A stretch of 40,005 nucleotides of DNA, taken from NCBI GenBank assembly GCA_002154345.1, contig MUNB01000152.1, forward strand, positions 199-40,203. Reading direction: 5' to 3'. Under the pieces are notes generated by a model. It saw only the letters and a list, made by a program, of their open reading frames with translations, was not told where the DNA came from and ran no database searches. Position 1 is the first letter of the stretch, and every line of letters begins with the position of its first letter. This document shows positions 1-7,191 of the stretch, one piece after another. This DNA is from Streptomyces griseus (lineage in GTDB: Bacteria; Actinomycetota; Actinomycetes; Streptomycetales; Streptomycetaceae). The translations under genes were made by a program, and so were the position numbers.

Positions 1-146
1 GCGAAGAGCTGCTCGGGGTTGGTGCCCTTGCCGTTGCCGCCGAGGGCCGGGGGCATGGCGAGGGGCAGGTCGATCTGACCGTCCGAGCTGACGGCACGGC
101 CCTCGCGCCCGTTGGCGGTGGCGGCGGCGGTGTACAACGCGTCCAT
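1..146 (-). CDS. ohr: Organic hydroperoxide resistance protein Ohr, OsmC family (N-terminal part, cut by window edge)
   Basis: The 48 visible residues start MDALYTAAATANGREGRAVS and continue into a LPLAMPPALGGNGKGTNPEQLF segment, which is the typical Ohr N-terminus. Ohr is a cytoplasmic thiol peroxidase that reduces organic and lipid hydroperoxides with two cysteines; those cysteines lie beyond the window edge and cannot be checked. The ATG is preceded by a good ribosome site (GGAGGGTCACCC). It is divergent from ohrR, and the shared gap holds an OhrR-type operator, so induction by organic peroxides is likely. Confidence 0.93.
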   Translation of the reverse strand, partial: MDALYTAAATANGREGRAVSSDGQIDLPLAMPPALGGNGKGTNPEQLF

Positions 147-206
147 GGGTGACCCTCCTCTGGAGCCCCGACCAGGTTGGTCGCGGCCACTGCCATAAAG
201 ATTGCA

Positions 207-228
207 CACAACTAAGTTGTGCACAACT
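207..228. promoter_or_regulatory. OhrR operator: three abutting half-sites in the ohr-ohrR gap
   Basis: CACAACT (207-213), A, AGTTGTG (215-221) is a perfect dyad. A third half-site CACAACT (222-228) follows at once, so 215-228 is a second perfect palindrome, AGTTGTGCACAACT. It lies between the divergent ohr and ohrR starts. Binding by the adjacent MarR-type OhrR is inferred from position and symmetry. Confidence 0.75.
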
Positions 229-258
229 CAATGGCGTGGTCGGCGGTACGCTGGTTCC

Positions 259-747
259 ATGACCACTGCCCCGAGCGCCTCGCCCGAACTGCCCGCCGTC
301 CCCGACGCGGAACTGCTGCGGCTGGACCATCAGGTCTGCTTCTCGCTGCACGCCGCGTCGCGAGCGTTCGGCGGCTTCTACCGGCAGGCGCTGAAGGACC
401 TCGGTCTCACCTACTCGCAGTACCTGGTCATGCTGGTCCTGTGGGAGCACGGCCCGCAGTCGGTCAAGGCCATCGGGGAGCGTCTCCAACTGGACTCCGG
501 GACCCTCTCGCCGCTGCTGAAGCGACTGGAGACGGCCGGGCTGGTCCGGCGCGAGCGCAGCCGTGAGGACGAGCGCTCCGTCGTGATCGACCTGACCGAC
601 GAGGGCACGCGACTGCGTGAGCGCGCACTGTCCGTCCCTCGTGGCGTGCTGGCCGCGACCGGCCTGTCCCTGGACGAGGTCCTCGGGCTCCAGGACGTGC
701 TGGGCCGTCTCACCACCGCCCTGGGAAAGGCTGCCGACGCCTACTGA
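259..747 (+). CDS. ohrR: Organic hydroperoxide-sensing repressor OhrR, MarR family
   Basis: This 162-residue protein is a MarR-type winged-helix regulator. The LDHQVCFSLHAASRAF motif carries Cys27, the position of the reactive cysteine of OhrR proteins, and it is the only cysteine. The winged helix follows (SVKAIGERLQLDSGTLSPLLKRLE, then the ERSREDERSV wing). An in-frame ATG at 202 lies before the operator and would read through it, so I chose the ATG at 259. That start has no ribosome site but has a TACGCT -10 hexamer (247-252) six bases upstream, which suits a leaderless mRNA. Family knowledge: peroxide oxidises the cysteine and releases ohr and ohrR. The last 7 bases overlap the end of the convergent tetR gene. 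Confidence 0.93.
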   Translation: MTTAPSASPELPAVPDAELLRLDHQVCFSLHAASRAFGGFYRQALKDLGLTYSQYLVMLVLWEHGPQSVKAIGERLQLDSGTLSPLLKRLETAGLVRRERSREDERSVVIDLTDEGTRLRERALSVPRGVLAATGLSLDEVLGLQDVLGRLTTALGKAADAY

Positions 748-1289
748 TCCAGGGCGTCGGCGATGCGCTCGGCGACGGCCTGCCGCATCGCGGGGTCCAG
801 CCGGTCCGAGGTGAGGGATTCGTACAGCCACAGGCCGTCGGCTGCCAGGCGGAGGATGAACCGGTCGAGCGCGGCAGGATCGGCCGATGTCGATGCCGGT
901 GCCGATGCCGGGTGCGGCGCCCATCGTTCCGTCACGGCTTCCCAGACGGCCGCGTGTGCCGTGTTCGTCGACCCTTCGAGCATGAGCAGCAGCTCGGCCC
1001 GGGTGGCGCTCTGGATGGCGACCCGCGTGTACGCGGCCAGCCGTTCGTCGCGGGTGGCCTCGGCGGCGGGCTTCCCCGCCGCGGCGACCAGATCGGCTTC
1101 CCAGCGGTCGGCCAGATGCTGGTGGATCGCCTGGATGAGGTCGTCACGCGAGGCGAAATGGTAGAGGAGCCCGCCCTTCGTCAGTCCGGCCTCCGCAGCG
1201 ACGGAGTCGAAGGTGACGCTCTTGACGCCTTCACGCTGCACGACCCGGGTGGCGGCGTCGAGGATCTGGGTTCGTTTGCTGGTTCGCAT
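741..1289 (-). CDS. TetR-family regulator, likely repressor of the adjacent DHA2 exporter
   Basis: This 182-residue protein begins MRTSKRTQILDAATRVVQRE. The TetR N-terminal helix-turn-helix spans about residues 8-55, with recognition core AAEAGLTKGGLLYHFASRDDL. The C-terminal ligand domain is not recognisable by eye. The ATG has a GGGAG ribosome site. It starts 26 bases after the MFS stop in the same direction, so exporter and regulator form an operon. The 28-bp palindrome ahead of the exporter is the natural candidate operator, implying autoregulation. The ligand is unknown. It converges on ohrR with a 7-base overlap. A longer reading of this frame up to 2336 only shadows the MFS gene. Confidence 0.9.
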   Translation of the reverse strand: MRTSKRTQILDAATRVVQREGVKSVTFDSVAAEAGLTKGGLLYHFASRDDLIQAIHQHLADRWEADLVAAAGKPAAEATRDERLAAYTRVAIQSATRAELLLMLEGSTNTAHAAVWEAVTERWAPHPASAPASTSADPAALDRFILRLAADGLWLYESLTSDRLDPAMRQAVAERIADALDQ

Positions 1290-1315
1290 GGTTGCTCCCT
1301 GCTGCTGTCGGGGGG

Positions 1316-2824
1316 TCAGTGCTGCGCGGGGCCGGTCAGGGCCGAGCCGGGGCCGTGGCGGCGCAGCAGAAGCCCGGTCGCCAGCGTGCCGATGGCGAGG
1401 GCGGCGGCGACCACGATCATCACGGCGAGATACGCCCCGTCGAACGCTTCCGAGGCCGCTGTGACCAGCGGGATGTTCGTCCGTGCCCCCTCGTCCGCCA
1501 GGGCGAGCGCGCTGTCGAGGCTGTCGCGCGCCCGGTCGGGGACTCCGGCGGGGAGGTCGATGGTCGCGGAGTACACGGCCGTCAGCAGGCTGCCGAGGAG
1601 CGCGACCGCGACCAGGCCGCCGAACTCGTAGGAGACCTCCTCGACGGACGAGGCCATGCCCGCTCTGGAGGCGGGAACGTTGCCCATGATCGCACTGGAG
1701 GCGACGGACATGGCCGCCCCGAGACCGCCGCCGGTGATGATCAGCCCGGTGACGAGGAGGGGCGTGCTGGTGGCGAAGTTCATCAGGGCCACCACGGTGC
1801 CGACGGCCCCGAGGGCGAGGCCTCCGGTGATGAGGGGCAGCAGGCCGACGCGGTGGAGAATCGCGCCCCCGAGCATCGCCGTGGGGAACGCGCCGGCGGC
1901 GACGGCCGCGACGAGGAACCCGGCCCGCAACGGAGTGAAGCCCTCCACGAGCTGGAAGCGCTGCGTGGTGACGAGCTGGATACCGGCCAGGGCGAACAGC
2001 GCGAATCCGGCGGCCAGTACACCCGCGAGGAAGGCGCGGTTGCGGAAGATGGCGAAGTCCAGCAGGGGGTAGGGCAGGCGGCGCTGGCGCCGGGCGAACG
2101 CCCGTCCGCCGACCGCGGTCGCGAGGAGGGCGGCTGCGATGACCGCCGGAGCGGGGTCGGCCTTCGCCGTCTCCTTGATCGCCATCACCAGGCCGACCAG
2201 GGCGACGAGTGCCAGGAGCGAGGAGGTGAGGTCCCACTGCTTGGAGGGGTCCGGGTCGTTCGGGGGAGCGAGTGCCAGCGTGGCGACGACCGCCGCGACG
2301 ACGACGGGGACGTTGATGATGAAGACCGACCCCCACCAGAAGTGCTGCAGCAGGATCCCGCTGACGATCGGGCCCAGCGCGCTGCCCACGACCGCCATGG
2401 TTCCCCAGATCGCGATGGCCACGTTGCGCTCGCGCTCGTCGTCGAAGGTGACGCGGATCAGGGCCAGCGTGGCGGGCATCATCGCGGCGGCCCCGACGGC
2501 GAGGAGGGCCCGGGCGGCGATCAGCGCCTCCGGGCCGGCGGAGAACGCCGCGACGAGCGAGGCCGCGCCGAAGACCACGAGGCCGACCAGGAACATCCGC
2601 CGATGCCCCACCTGGTCGCCGAGCGTGCCGCTGCCCAGCAGCAGGCCGGCCATCACGACCGGGTAGACGTTGATGATCCAGAGCCCCTGGGAGCTGCTCG
2701 CGCCGAGATCCTCGACCAGAGTCGGCAACGCCGAGTACAGGATGGAGTTGTCCAACGTGATCAACAGGAGCCCTGCGCTCACCACGGCCAGGAGCAGCCA
2801 GCGCCGCCTCGTACTGATGATCAT
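1316..2824 (-). CDS. MFS multidrug exporter, DHA2 family (EmrB/QacA type, 14 TM)
   Basis: The roughly 500-residue membrane protein has about 14 hydrophobic segments, as usual for proton-driven DHA2 exporters. The first segment carries LDNSILYSALPTL, the LD...AL motif of QacA/SmvA/EmrB proteins. Loop 2-3 holds the MFS motif A variant GTLGDQVGHRRMF. A motif C-like segment (GSALGPIVSGILL) follows in TM5, typical of drug/H+ antiporters. The ATG at 2824 has GTGAGG nine bases upstream; a GTG at 2839 in frame is an alternative. The tetR gene follows in the same operon, and a palindromic operator precedes it. Substrate unknown, probably a cationic or amphipathic toxic compound. Confidence 0.9.
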   Translation of the reverse strand: MIISTRRRWLLLAVVSAGLLLITLDNSILYSALPTLVEDLGASSSQGLWIINVYPVVMAGLLLGSGTLGDQVGHRRMFLVGLVVFGAASLVAAFSAGPEALIAARALLAVGAAAMMPATLALIRVTFDDERERNVAIAIWGTMAVVGSALGPIVSGILLQHFWWGSVFIINVPVVVAAVVATLALAPPNDPDPSKQWDLTSSLLALVALVGLVMAIKETAKADPAPAVIAAALLATAVGGRAFARRQRRLPYPLLDFAIFRNRAFLAGVLAAGFALFALAGIQLVTTQRFQLVEGFTPLRAGFLVAAVAAGAFPTAMLGGAILHRVGLLPLITGGLALGAVGTVVALMNFATSTPLLVTGLIITGGGLGAAMSVASSAIMGNVPASRAGMASSVEEVSYEFGGLVAVALLGSLLTAVYSATIDLPAGVPDRARDSLDSALALADEGARTNIPLVTAASEAFDGAYLAVMIVVAAALAIGTLATGLLLRRHGPGSALTGPAQH

Positions 2825-2862
2825 CCCTGTGAACCTCACCGCGCGAACTGCCTCGGGCGCCG

Positions 2863-2890
2863 TAACTGTACCTTACGAAAGGTATAGTTA
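2863..2890. promoter_or_regulatory. 28-bp near-perfect palindrome upstream of MFS-tetR operon
   Basis: TAACTGTACCTT (2863-2874) and AAGGTATAGTTA (2879-2890) are inverted repeats matching at 11 of 12 positions around ACGA. It sits about 40 bases before the exporter start. Its length and AT-rich arms fit a TetR operator and stand out from the GC-rich surroundings. Control by the TetR at 741-1289 is inferred. Confidence 0.7.
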
Positions 2891-2941
2891 TGGCTGGAGG
2901 TGACAGTATCTTCTGTCCTAAGATCCCAGCGACATAAATGA

Positions 2942-2970
2942 TTGCTCATATGTGGCATGACAGTTAAAGT
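2942..2970 (+). promoter_or_regulatory. Promoter for a leaderless gene at 2977
   Basis: TTGCTC (2942-2947), a 17-base spacer and TAAAGT (2965-2970) form a good vegetative promoter. The -10 ends six bases before the ATG at 2977, so transcription should start at the A of the start codon. Confidence 0.6.
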
Positions 2971-2976
2971 TGTCGT

Positions 2977-3603
2977 ATGGATGATGTGAGGGCGATCCCC
3001 ACCCCCGACCAGAGCGATGACACCTTCTGGGCCACGGTCCTGACCCCGGTCGACCCCGCCTGGAGCGAGCCCGGCGACGACGACACGTTCGCCATGGATG
3101 AGCAGGTGCTCGACGCGGCCCGGGTGCTGGCCGAACGGATCTCGACGCGCGCACTCGCGTACCGCGCCGCCGGTAAGCCTTTCGACGCCGCGCTCATGGC
3201 CGCGCCCGATGTGCAGCTGGCGATGTTGCGCTCGCTCTACGAAGCCAAGCGGTCCGTCGACCGGCTGGCCGAGAGCGCGGCCACCGTCGCCGGACGTGGC
3301 GGCTCCAGTTACGCGCAGCTCGGCGCGGCCTGGGGCGGCATCAAGCGCCAGTCGGCCCGCCTCAAGTGGCCCCACGCGGTGCCCAAGAAGTCCGCCAGCG
3401 AGTCCATCCCGCTCCACTACGCGGGCGGCGACGCCGTCATCCACCACGATCCGGGCGCCGACGCCTGGTGGTACACCGCCACGGGCGCCGACCTGCAGGA
3501 GGAGGAGTCGGAGGCCGTCCACGGCACGCCCGCCGAGGCCATCGCACGGGCGACCGAGTTCCTGCTGACCCACGCCGGGCCCGTGCGGAACGAGACGGGG
3601 TGA
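2977..3603 (+). CDS. Hypothetical protein with a possible degenerate helix-turn-helix
   Basis: I do not recognise this 208-residue soluble protein. The first 40 residues are acidic. An alpha-helical middle follows (residues 43-103). Residues 108-131, GRGGSSYAQLGAAWGGIKRQ and the bases-rich tail after it, resemble the SWAELGRALGMSRQAA type of helix-turn-helix common in small actinomycete proteins, though the turn is unusual (AAWGG). Residues 146-190 contain WWYTATGADLQEEE and may form a small beta domain. There is no signal peptide or membrane segment. A promoter whose -10 is six bases upstream suggests a leaderless mRNA. No neighbour gives a clear functional hint. Confidence 0.7.
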   Translation: MDDVRAIPTPDQSDDTFWATVLTPVDPAWSEPGDDDTFAMDEQVLDAARVLAERISTRALAYRAAGKPFDAALMAAPDVQLAMLRSLYEAKRSVDRLAESAATVAGRGGSSYAQLGAAWGGIKRQSARLKWPHAVPKKSASESIPLHYAGGDAVIHHDPGADAWWYTATGADLQEEESEAVHGTPAEAIARATEFLLTHAGPVRNETG

Positions 3604-3617
3604 CGGGGAAGTTCGGC

Positions 3618-3647
3618 TTGTCCGTCGTTGCGGCATCGCACTACCGT
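3618..3647 (+). promoter_or_regulatory. Promoter for a leaderless gene at 3655
   Basis: TTGTCC (3618-3623), an 18-base spacer and TACCGT (3642-3647) precede the GTG at 3655 by seven bases. This supports both the GTG start and a leaderless mRNA. Confidence 0.55.
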
Positions 3648-3654
3648 TGCCGGT

Positions 3655-4311
3655 GTGGATCTCTTCGCACACGCGTGGACAGCACTGCGTGAGGCCGTCG
3701 CCGCACTTTCCGACGAGGACTTCGACCGGCCGTCCGGCTGCACCGGCTGGCTCGTGCGGGACCTCGTGTGTCACTTGGTCATCGACGCGCAGGACGTCCT
3801 GATCACCTTGGTGACACCCGCTGAAACGGAACCGACCCGTGACGCGGTGACCTACTGGACCGTCTCCGGTACGCCACCCACGGGCGACGACCCGCTCGAC
3901 GCCCTGACCGTGCGGCTGGCCGCCGCCTACCAGGACCCGGGTCTGCTCACGTTCCACCTCGACGACGTCGGCTCCGCAGCGGGCCGCGCCGCCCGGCTCG
4001 CCGATCCTGATCTCCGGGTCAGCACCTGCGGCGAGGTCCTCACCGCGGGCGACTACCTCTCCGCGTACGTACTGGAGTGGACGCTGCACCACCTCGACCT
4101 GGTCATGCACCTCCCGGACGCGGCGGGGCCGCCCCCGGAAGGGCTCGCTCGGTCACGTGACCTGGTCGAGAGGATCAGCGGGGTCCCGTTCCCCGCCTCG
4201 TTCTCGGACGAGGACGTGTTGCTGGTCGCCACCGGGCGGCGGGCCCCGACCGACGCCGAGAGGTCCGAACTGAGCGAACTGGCGGCGGCCCTCCCACTCG
4301 TTCTCGGCTAG
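3655..4311 (+). CDS. Maleylpyruvate isomerase-family (mycothiol-dependent, DinB-like) protein
   Basis: The 218-residue protein has the actinobacterial MDMPI N-terminal four-helix pattern. WTALREAVAALSDEDFDRPSG is followed by CTGWLVRDLVCHLVIDAQDV, with the metal-site histidine in the CHLV helix. EWTLHHLDLVMHL near residue 140 supplies the other expected histidines. Family members use mycothiol or bind a divalent metal in a DinB-like fold, but substrates are mostly unknown, so a true maleylpyruvate isomerase activity should not be assumed. The GTG at 3655 fits a leaderless promoter; a TTG at 3628 in frame is less likely because it would begin before the predicted -10. Confidence 0.8.
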   Translation: MDLFAHAWTALREAVAALSDEDFDRPSGCTGWLVRDLVCHLVIDAQDVLITLVTPAETEPTRDAVTYWTVSGTPPTGDDPLDALTVRLAAAYQDPGLLTFHLDDVGSAAGRAARLADPDLRVSTCGEVLTAGDYLSAYVLEWTLHHLDLVMHLPDAAGPPPEGLARSRDLVERISGVPFPASFSDEDVLLVATGRRAPTDAERSELSELAAALPLVLG

Positions 4312-4423
4312 CCGCCCCGCCGGAGCCCGGTCCCGGTGCCTGTCTTCGGCCTCAGGCCGGAGCGGGGGAAGTAGGTCATGGCACAGCGGCGGCAGGCCCG
4401 GGCCGGCCGCCTCGAGCACACCT

Positions 4424-4561
4424 TCAGACGGCCGTGTTCCGGGCAGGGCAACCCCCGTAGACGTACGGGTCGATTTCCTTGCCCCAGGGTTCCACCATCA
4501 GCTCCAGCGGCACCTCGCCGTCGTTTCCGACCACCAGCCGCGCCGTTCCCCCCGCGAACAT
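4424..4561 (-). CDS. 45-residue hypothetical protein downstream of thpR, possibly truncated
   Basis: The ORF starts MFAGGTARLVVGNDGEVPLE, continues LMVEPWGKEIDPYVYGG and ends CPARNTAV. It has a strong ribosome site (GAGAGGTGAGGGAG) and starts 5 bases after the thpR stop, so translation is plausible. The first 30 residues resemble the start of longer actinomycete proteins with a beta-rich NDGxVPLxLxxEPWG motif. The ending is short and atypical, so this may be a shortened remnant of such a gene. Function unknown. Confidence 0.45.
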   Translation of the reverse strand: MFAGGTARLVVGNDGEVPLELMVEPWGKEIDPYVYGGCPARNTAV

Positions 4562-4566
4562 CTCCC

Positions 4567-5205
4567 TCACCTCTCCTTTTCGGGCCCCGCCCCGCCCCGG
4601 AAGTCCCAGGCCTCGATGTCGCGGTAGTGGATCGGCCCAGGGCCACGGCCGATGTTGCTGCCGACCAGGTGGAGGCGCCCCGCCTCCCAGCTCCGGCCCG
4701 CGAACCCGGCCAGCCCGGCGGCCGCCTCCACCGTGGCCGCCTGGTCGCCCCGGCGCGACCGGGCCAGGGTCAGATGCGGCCGGAGCGGCCGATCCGGGAA
4801 GGCGACACCACACTCCCGGACGAGGGCGCGTACGTCGATGGCGAGCCGGTGCAGCCCTTCGAGGTCCCCCGTGACCCCGGTCCACAACACCCGCTCGTCG
4901 AAGTGCCCGCCGCCGTGCAGCGCCAGCCGTAGCGGCGCTTGTCGCGTCGCCAGCGCGGCGAGCGGCGACATCAGGGGCGGGACGGCGGTGACCGGCAGCT
5001 CGCCGAGGAACGCCAGGGTGATGTGCCAGTCCTCGATGCGGTTCCACCGCAGGTGGGGGTAGGCGTCGTAGGCCGGTCGCAGCGCCCGCGCGAGCTCCTC
5101 CTTCGTTCCGTCGGGCGGGGCGAGCGCCAGGAACACGCGGGTCGTCGTGGCCCGGACGCATTCGTCCGCGGAGGTGCCGGTCACGGCTTCGAGCGGTTCG
5201 TTCAC
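4567..5205 (-). CDS. thpR: RNA 2',3'-cyclic phosphodiesterase (2H phosphoesterase, LigT/ThpR family)
   Basis: The 212-residue protein has both catalytic HxTx motifs of the 2H phosphoesterase superfamily: His61-Ile-Thr63 in DWHITLAFLGEL and His144-Leu-Thr146 in RPHLTLARS. The core begins at TRVFLALAPPDG (residue 22). Length and motif spacing fit ThpR/LigT, which opens 2',3'-cyclic phosphates on RNA to 2'-phosphates and can ligate tRNA halves in vitro. The GTG start at 5205 has no ribosome site but has TACGGT (5213-5218, minus strand) seven bases upstream, consistent with a leaderless mRNA. The 45-codon ORF follows 5 bases after the stop. Confidence 0.9.
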   Translation of the reverse strand: MNEPLEAVTGTSADECVRATTTRVFLALAPPDGTKEELARALRPAYDAYPHLRWNRIEDWHITLAFLGELPVTAVPPLMSPLAALATRQAPLRLALHGGGHFDERVLWTGVTGDLEGLHRLAIDVRALVRECGVAFPDRPLRPHLTLARSRRGDQAATVEAAAGLAGFAGRSWEAGRLHLVGSNIGRGPGPIHYRDIEAWDFRGGAGPEKER

Positions 5206-5319
5206 CCGCCGTACCGTACGTGCCTGCCACGCCCACCTCGTAACGCGGGGCCGACAACGTACGCGGACGGACCGATGTCCTGTCCCTCAGGGCGCTGATC
5301 CGCATCCTCATCCGAGAAT

Positions 5320-6333
5320 TCAGTGACCGGCCCGTACCGTTGCCCCCGCCGTGCCCGCCACCGTCGTTGTCGTCCGGAACCGGGCCCGGTACTGCGTGGG
5401 GGAGAGGCCCAGCGTCTGCTGGAACGCCCGGCGCATCGTCTCGGCGGATCCGAAGCCCGCCCCGTCGGCCACCACCTCGACGGGATCGGTGCCCGAAGCC
5501 AGCAGTGCCTGGGCGGCCTCCAGCCGTACGGACTCAATGTACTGGGCGGGCGTGAGCCCGGTCTCGCTGCGGAACAGGCGGCTCAGATGCCGGGCGGACA
5601 CCTTGCCGCGCCGGGCCAGCGTGGCCGGTGAGTGCCGGCCGGCCGGGTCGGCACTCACCGCGTCCATGGCCGCCCGTACGACGGGATGCGTCGCCTCACG
5701 GGGCCGCAGCCGGGCGCTGAACTGGGACTGGCCGCCCGGTTTGGCCATGAACACCACCAGCTCCCGCGCGGTGTCACGGGCCGGATCGGCCCCGTGGTCC
5801 TCCTCCACCAGGGACAGCGCCAGGTCCATGCCCGCGGTGATGCCCGCCGAAGTGATCACGGGCCCGTCGCGCACGAAGAGGGGGTCAGCCTCGACCGTCA
5901 CCGCGGGATAGGCGGCGGCCAGTTCACCGGCCAGCCGCCAGTGCGTCGCCGCTCTGCGGCCGTCCAGGAGACCCGCCTCGGCCAGGACGAACGCGCCCGC
6001 GCACACGGACGCCACCCGGCGGGACCGCTCGGCGAGATCCCGTACCCCGGCCGTCAGCGCGGCGTCGGCCACCGCCTGCCGCCAGTCCCGGCGGCCCGGC
6101 ACGAGCAGCGTTCCGAGCCGCCCCGGAAGACTGTCCAGGGTGCCGTCGACGCCCAGCCTCACCCCTCCGGAGGTCCGGACGTCCTTGCCGGTCACCGAGA
6201 CGATCCGGACGTCGTAGCGGCCTCCGTGGCCGTTGGCCGTGGTGAACACCTCCGCCGGGCCGGTGACGTCGAGGAGCTGAACGTCGTCGAACGCCACGAC
6301 GGCCACCAGGTGGGGGCGGGCGGCGCCGGTCAT
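5320..6333 (-). CDS. GlxA-type transcription regulator: DJ-1/PfpI domain plus AraC helix-turn-helix
   Basis: The 337-residue protein has a DJ-1/PfpI-like domain (about residues 8-185). It opens with LVAVVAFDDVQLLDVTGPAEVF and has the nucleophile-elbow cysteine Cys111 in VASVCAGAFVLAEAGLLDGR. The C-terminal AraC/XylS pair of helix-turn-helix motifs (about 225-325) contains VSARHLSRLFRSETGLTPAQ and AGFGSAETMRRAFQQTLGLSP. Related DJ-1 folds include isonitrile hydratases and amidases; in regulators the domain is thought to sense small molecules. Its ATG overlaps the TGA of the HD-domain gene (ATGA), so the two are translationally coupled. It probably controls that operon. Confidence 0.92.
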   Translation of the reverse strand: MTGAARPHLVAVVAFDDVQLLDVTGPAEVFTTANGHGGRYDVRIVSVTGKDVRTSGGVRLGVDGTLDSLPGRLGTLLVPGRRDWRQAVADAALTAGVRDLAERSRRVASVCAGAFVLAEAGLLDGRRAATHWRLAGELAAAYPAVTVEADPLFVRDGPVITSAGITAGMDLALSLVEEDHGADPARDTARELVVFMAKPGGQSQFSARLRPREATHPVVRAAMDAVSADPAGRHSPATLARRGKVSARHLSRLFRSETGLTPAQYIESVRLEAAQALLASGTDPVEVVADGAGFGSAETMRRAFQQTLGLSPTQYRARFRTTTTVAGTAGATVRAGH

Positions 6334-7049
6334 TCGGGCCAGGGGGAGTCGAGGATGGTGCGGACGAAGTCGCCGCGTTCGAAACCGGGGACGTAGTGCT
6401 CCAGGACATCGGCCTTGACGTTGCCGAACGTCGTCTCCGGCTTCGGGCGGATGCCGTCCGTGAACGCCCCGAGGATCCGCCGTTTGAACTCCGGCCGGGG
6501 GTGGAGCGCGACGATCTCCGCCCGGTCGGCCGGTGCGAGGTCCGCGTACCCGATACCGAGTACGTCGTACTCCACCCCGGCGGTCACCAGAGCCACCTCG
6601 GGCTCCATGAAGGCCGGGATGCCCGGAGTGGTGTGCAGGGCGATGGCGGTCCAGACCCGCCGCACGCTGTCCTCCGGAACCCCGTGGGCCTGGAGGAAGC
6701 GGCGCGCCTCGTCCGCGCTGTCCACCTCGAATCGGCGGCCGCTGGAGCGGAAGGACTCGGCCAGACCGAGATCATGGAACAGGGCGCCCACATAGAGCAG
6801 TTCGGGATCGAAGCTCAGATCGCGGTGCTGCCCCTGAAGGGACCCGAACCAGTAGACGCGGCACGAGTGGTGGTAGATCAGCTCACTGGTGGTGTCCCGC
6901 ACCAGCTCGGTCGCCTCCCGGGCGAGCGCGGTGTCCGGAACGCGCACGCGGGACGTGAGCGATGCATCGGACGACGCGCGCGTCGAGGCGCCGGTCGGCG
7001 TGTGGTCGGAGGTGCCGTTCGACGGGCCGGCCGGCAAATCGGTGGCCAT
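6330..7049 (-). CDS. HD-domain hydrolase, resembling the cyanamide hydratase-like branch
   Basis: The 239-residue protein has a classical metal-binding HD set: His61 (YHHSCRVYWFG), His92-Asp93 (GALFHDLGL), His139 (IALHTTPGI) and Asp162 (GVEYDVLGI). The HSxRVYxFG helix and HDLGL core resemble cyanamide hydratases (yeast Ddi2/3) more than nucleotide-signalling HD proteins. The activity is inferred; a phosphohydrolase role is possible. The first 30 residues are Ser/Thr-rich and probably disordered. The ATG has GGCGGAG four bases upstream. Its stop overlaps the start of the GlxA-type regulator by four bases. Three 9-bp direct repeats lie 28 bases ahead of the start. Confidence 0.85.
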   Translation of the reverse strand: MATDLPAGPSNGTSDHTPTGASTRASSDASLTSRVRVPDTALAREATELVRDTTSELIYHHSCRVYWFGSLQGQHRDLSFDPELLYVGALFHDLGLAESFRSSGRRFEVDSADEARRFLQAHGVPEDSVRRVWTAIALHTTPGIPAFMEPEVALVTAGVEYDVLGIGYADLAPADRAEIVALHPRPEFKRRILGAFTDGIRPKPETTFGNVKADVLEHYVPGFERGDFVRTILDSPWPE

Positions 7050-7076
7050 GAGGTCTCCGCCCCTTCCTGTCTTCAT

Positions 7077-7103
7077 CCGGAACATTCGGAACATCCGGAA
7101 TGC
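7077..7103. repeat. Three tandem 9-bp repeats ahead of the HD-glxA operon
   Basis: CCGGAACAT, TCGGAACAT and CCGGAATGC run head to tail. They lie 28-54 bases upstream of the HD-protein start, a place where an activator or repressor could bind in register with the helix (nine bases is slightly under one turn). No promoter hexamers are obvious beside them. Confidence 0.5.
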
Positions 7104-7191
7104 CCCGCACGGCCGAGGATCCGGCCGCTCACTCCAGCATCGGCTTCCGGCCCGGAGCACGCCATGTCCCGAGGGCCGTACATCCCACAGA

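Noticed and set aside
202..258. Earlier ATG for ohrR at 202
   Set aside because: It would translate through the operator, and the conserved MarR core begins after the ATG at 259.
1292..2887. Long plus-strand ORF (531 codons) opposite the DHA2 exporter
   Set aside because: It is the antisense shadow of a clear membrane-protein gene; its product is Gly/Arg/Asp-rich low-complexity sequence.
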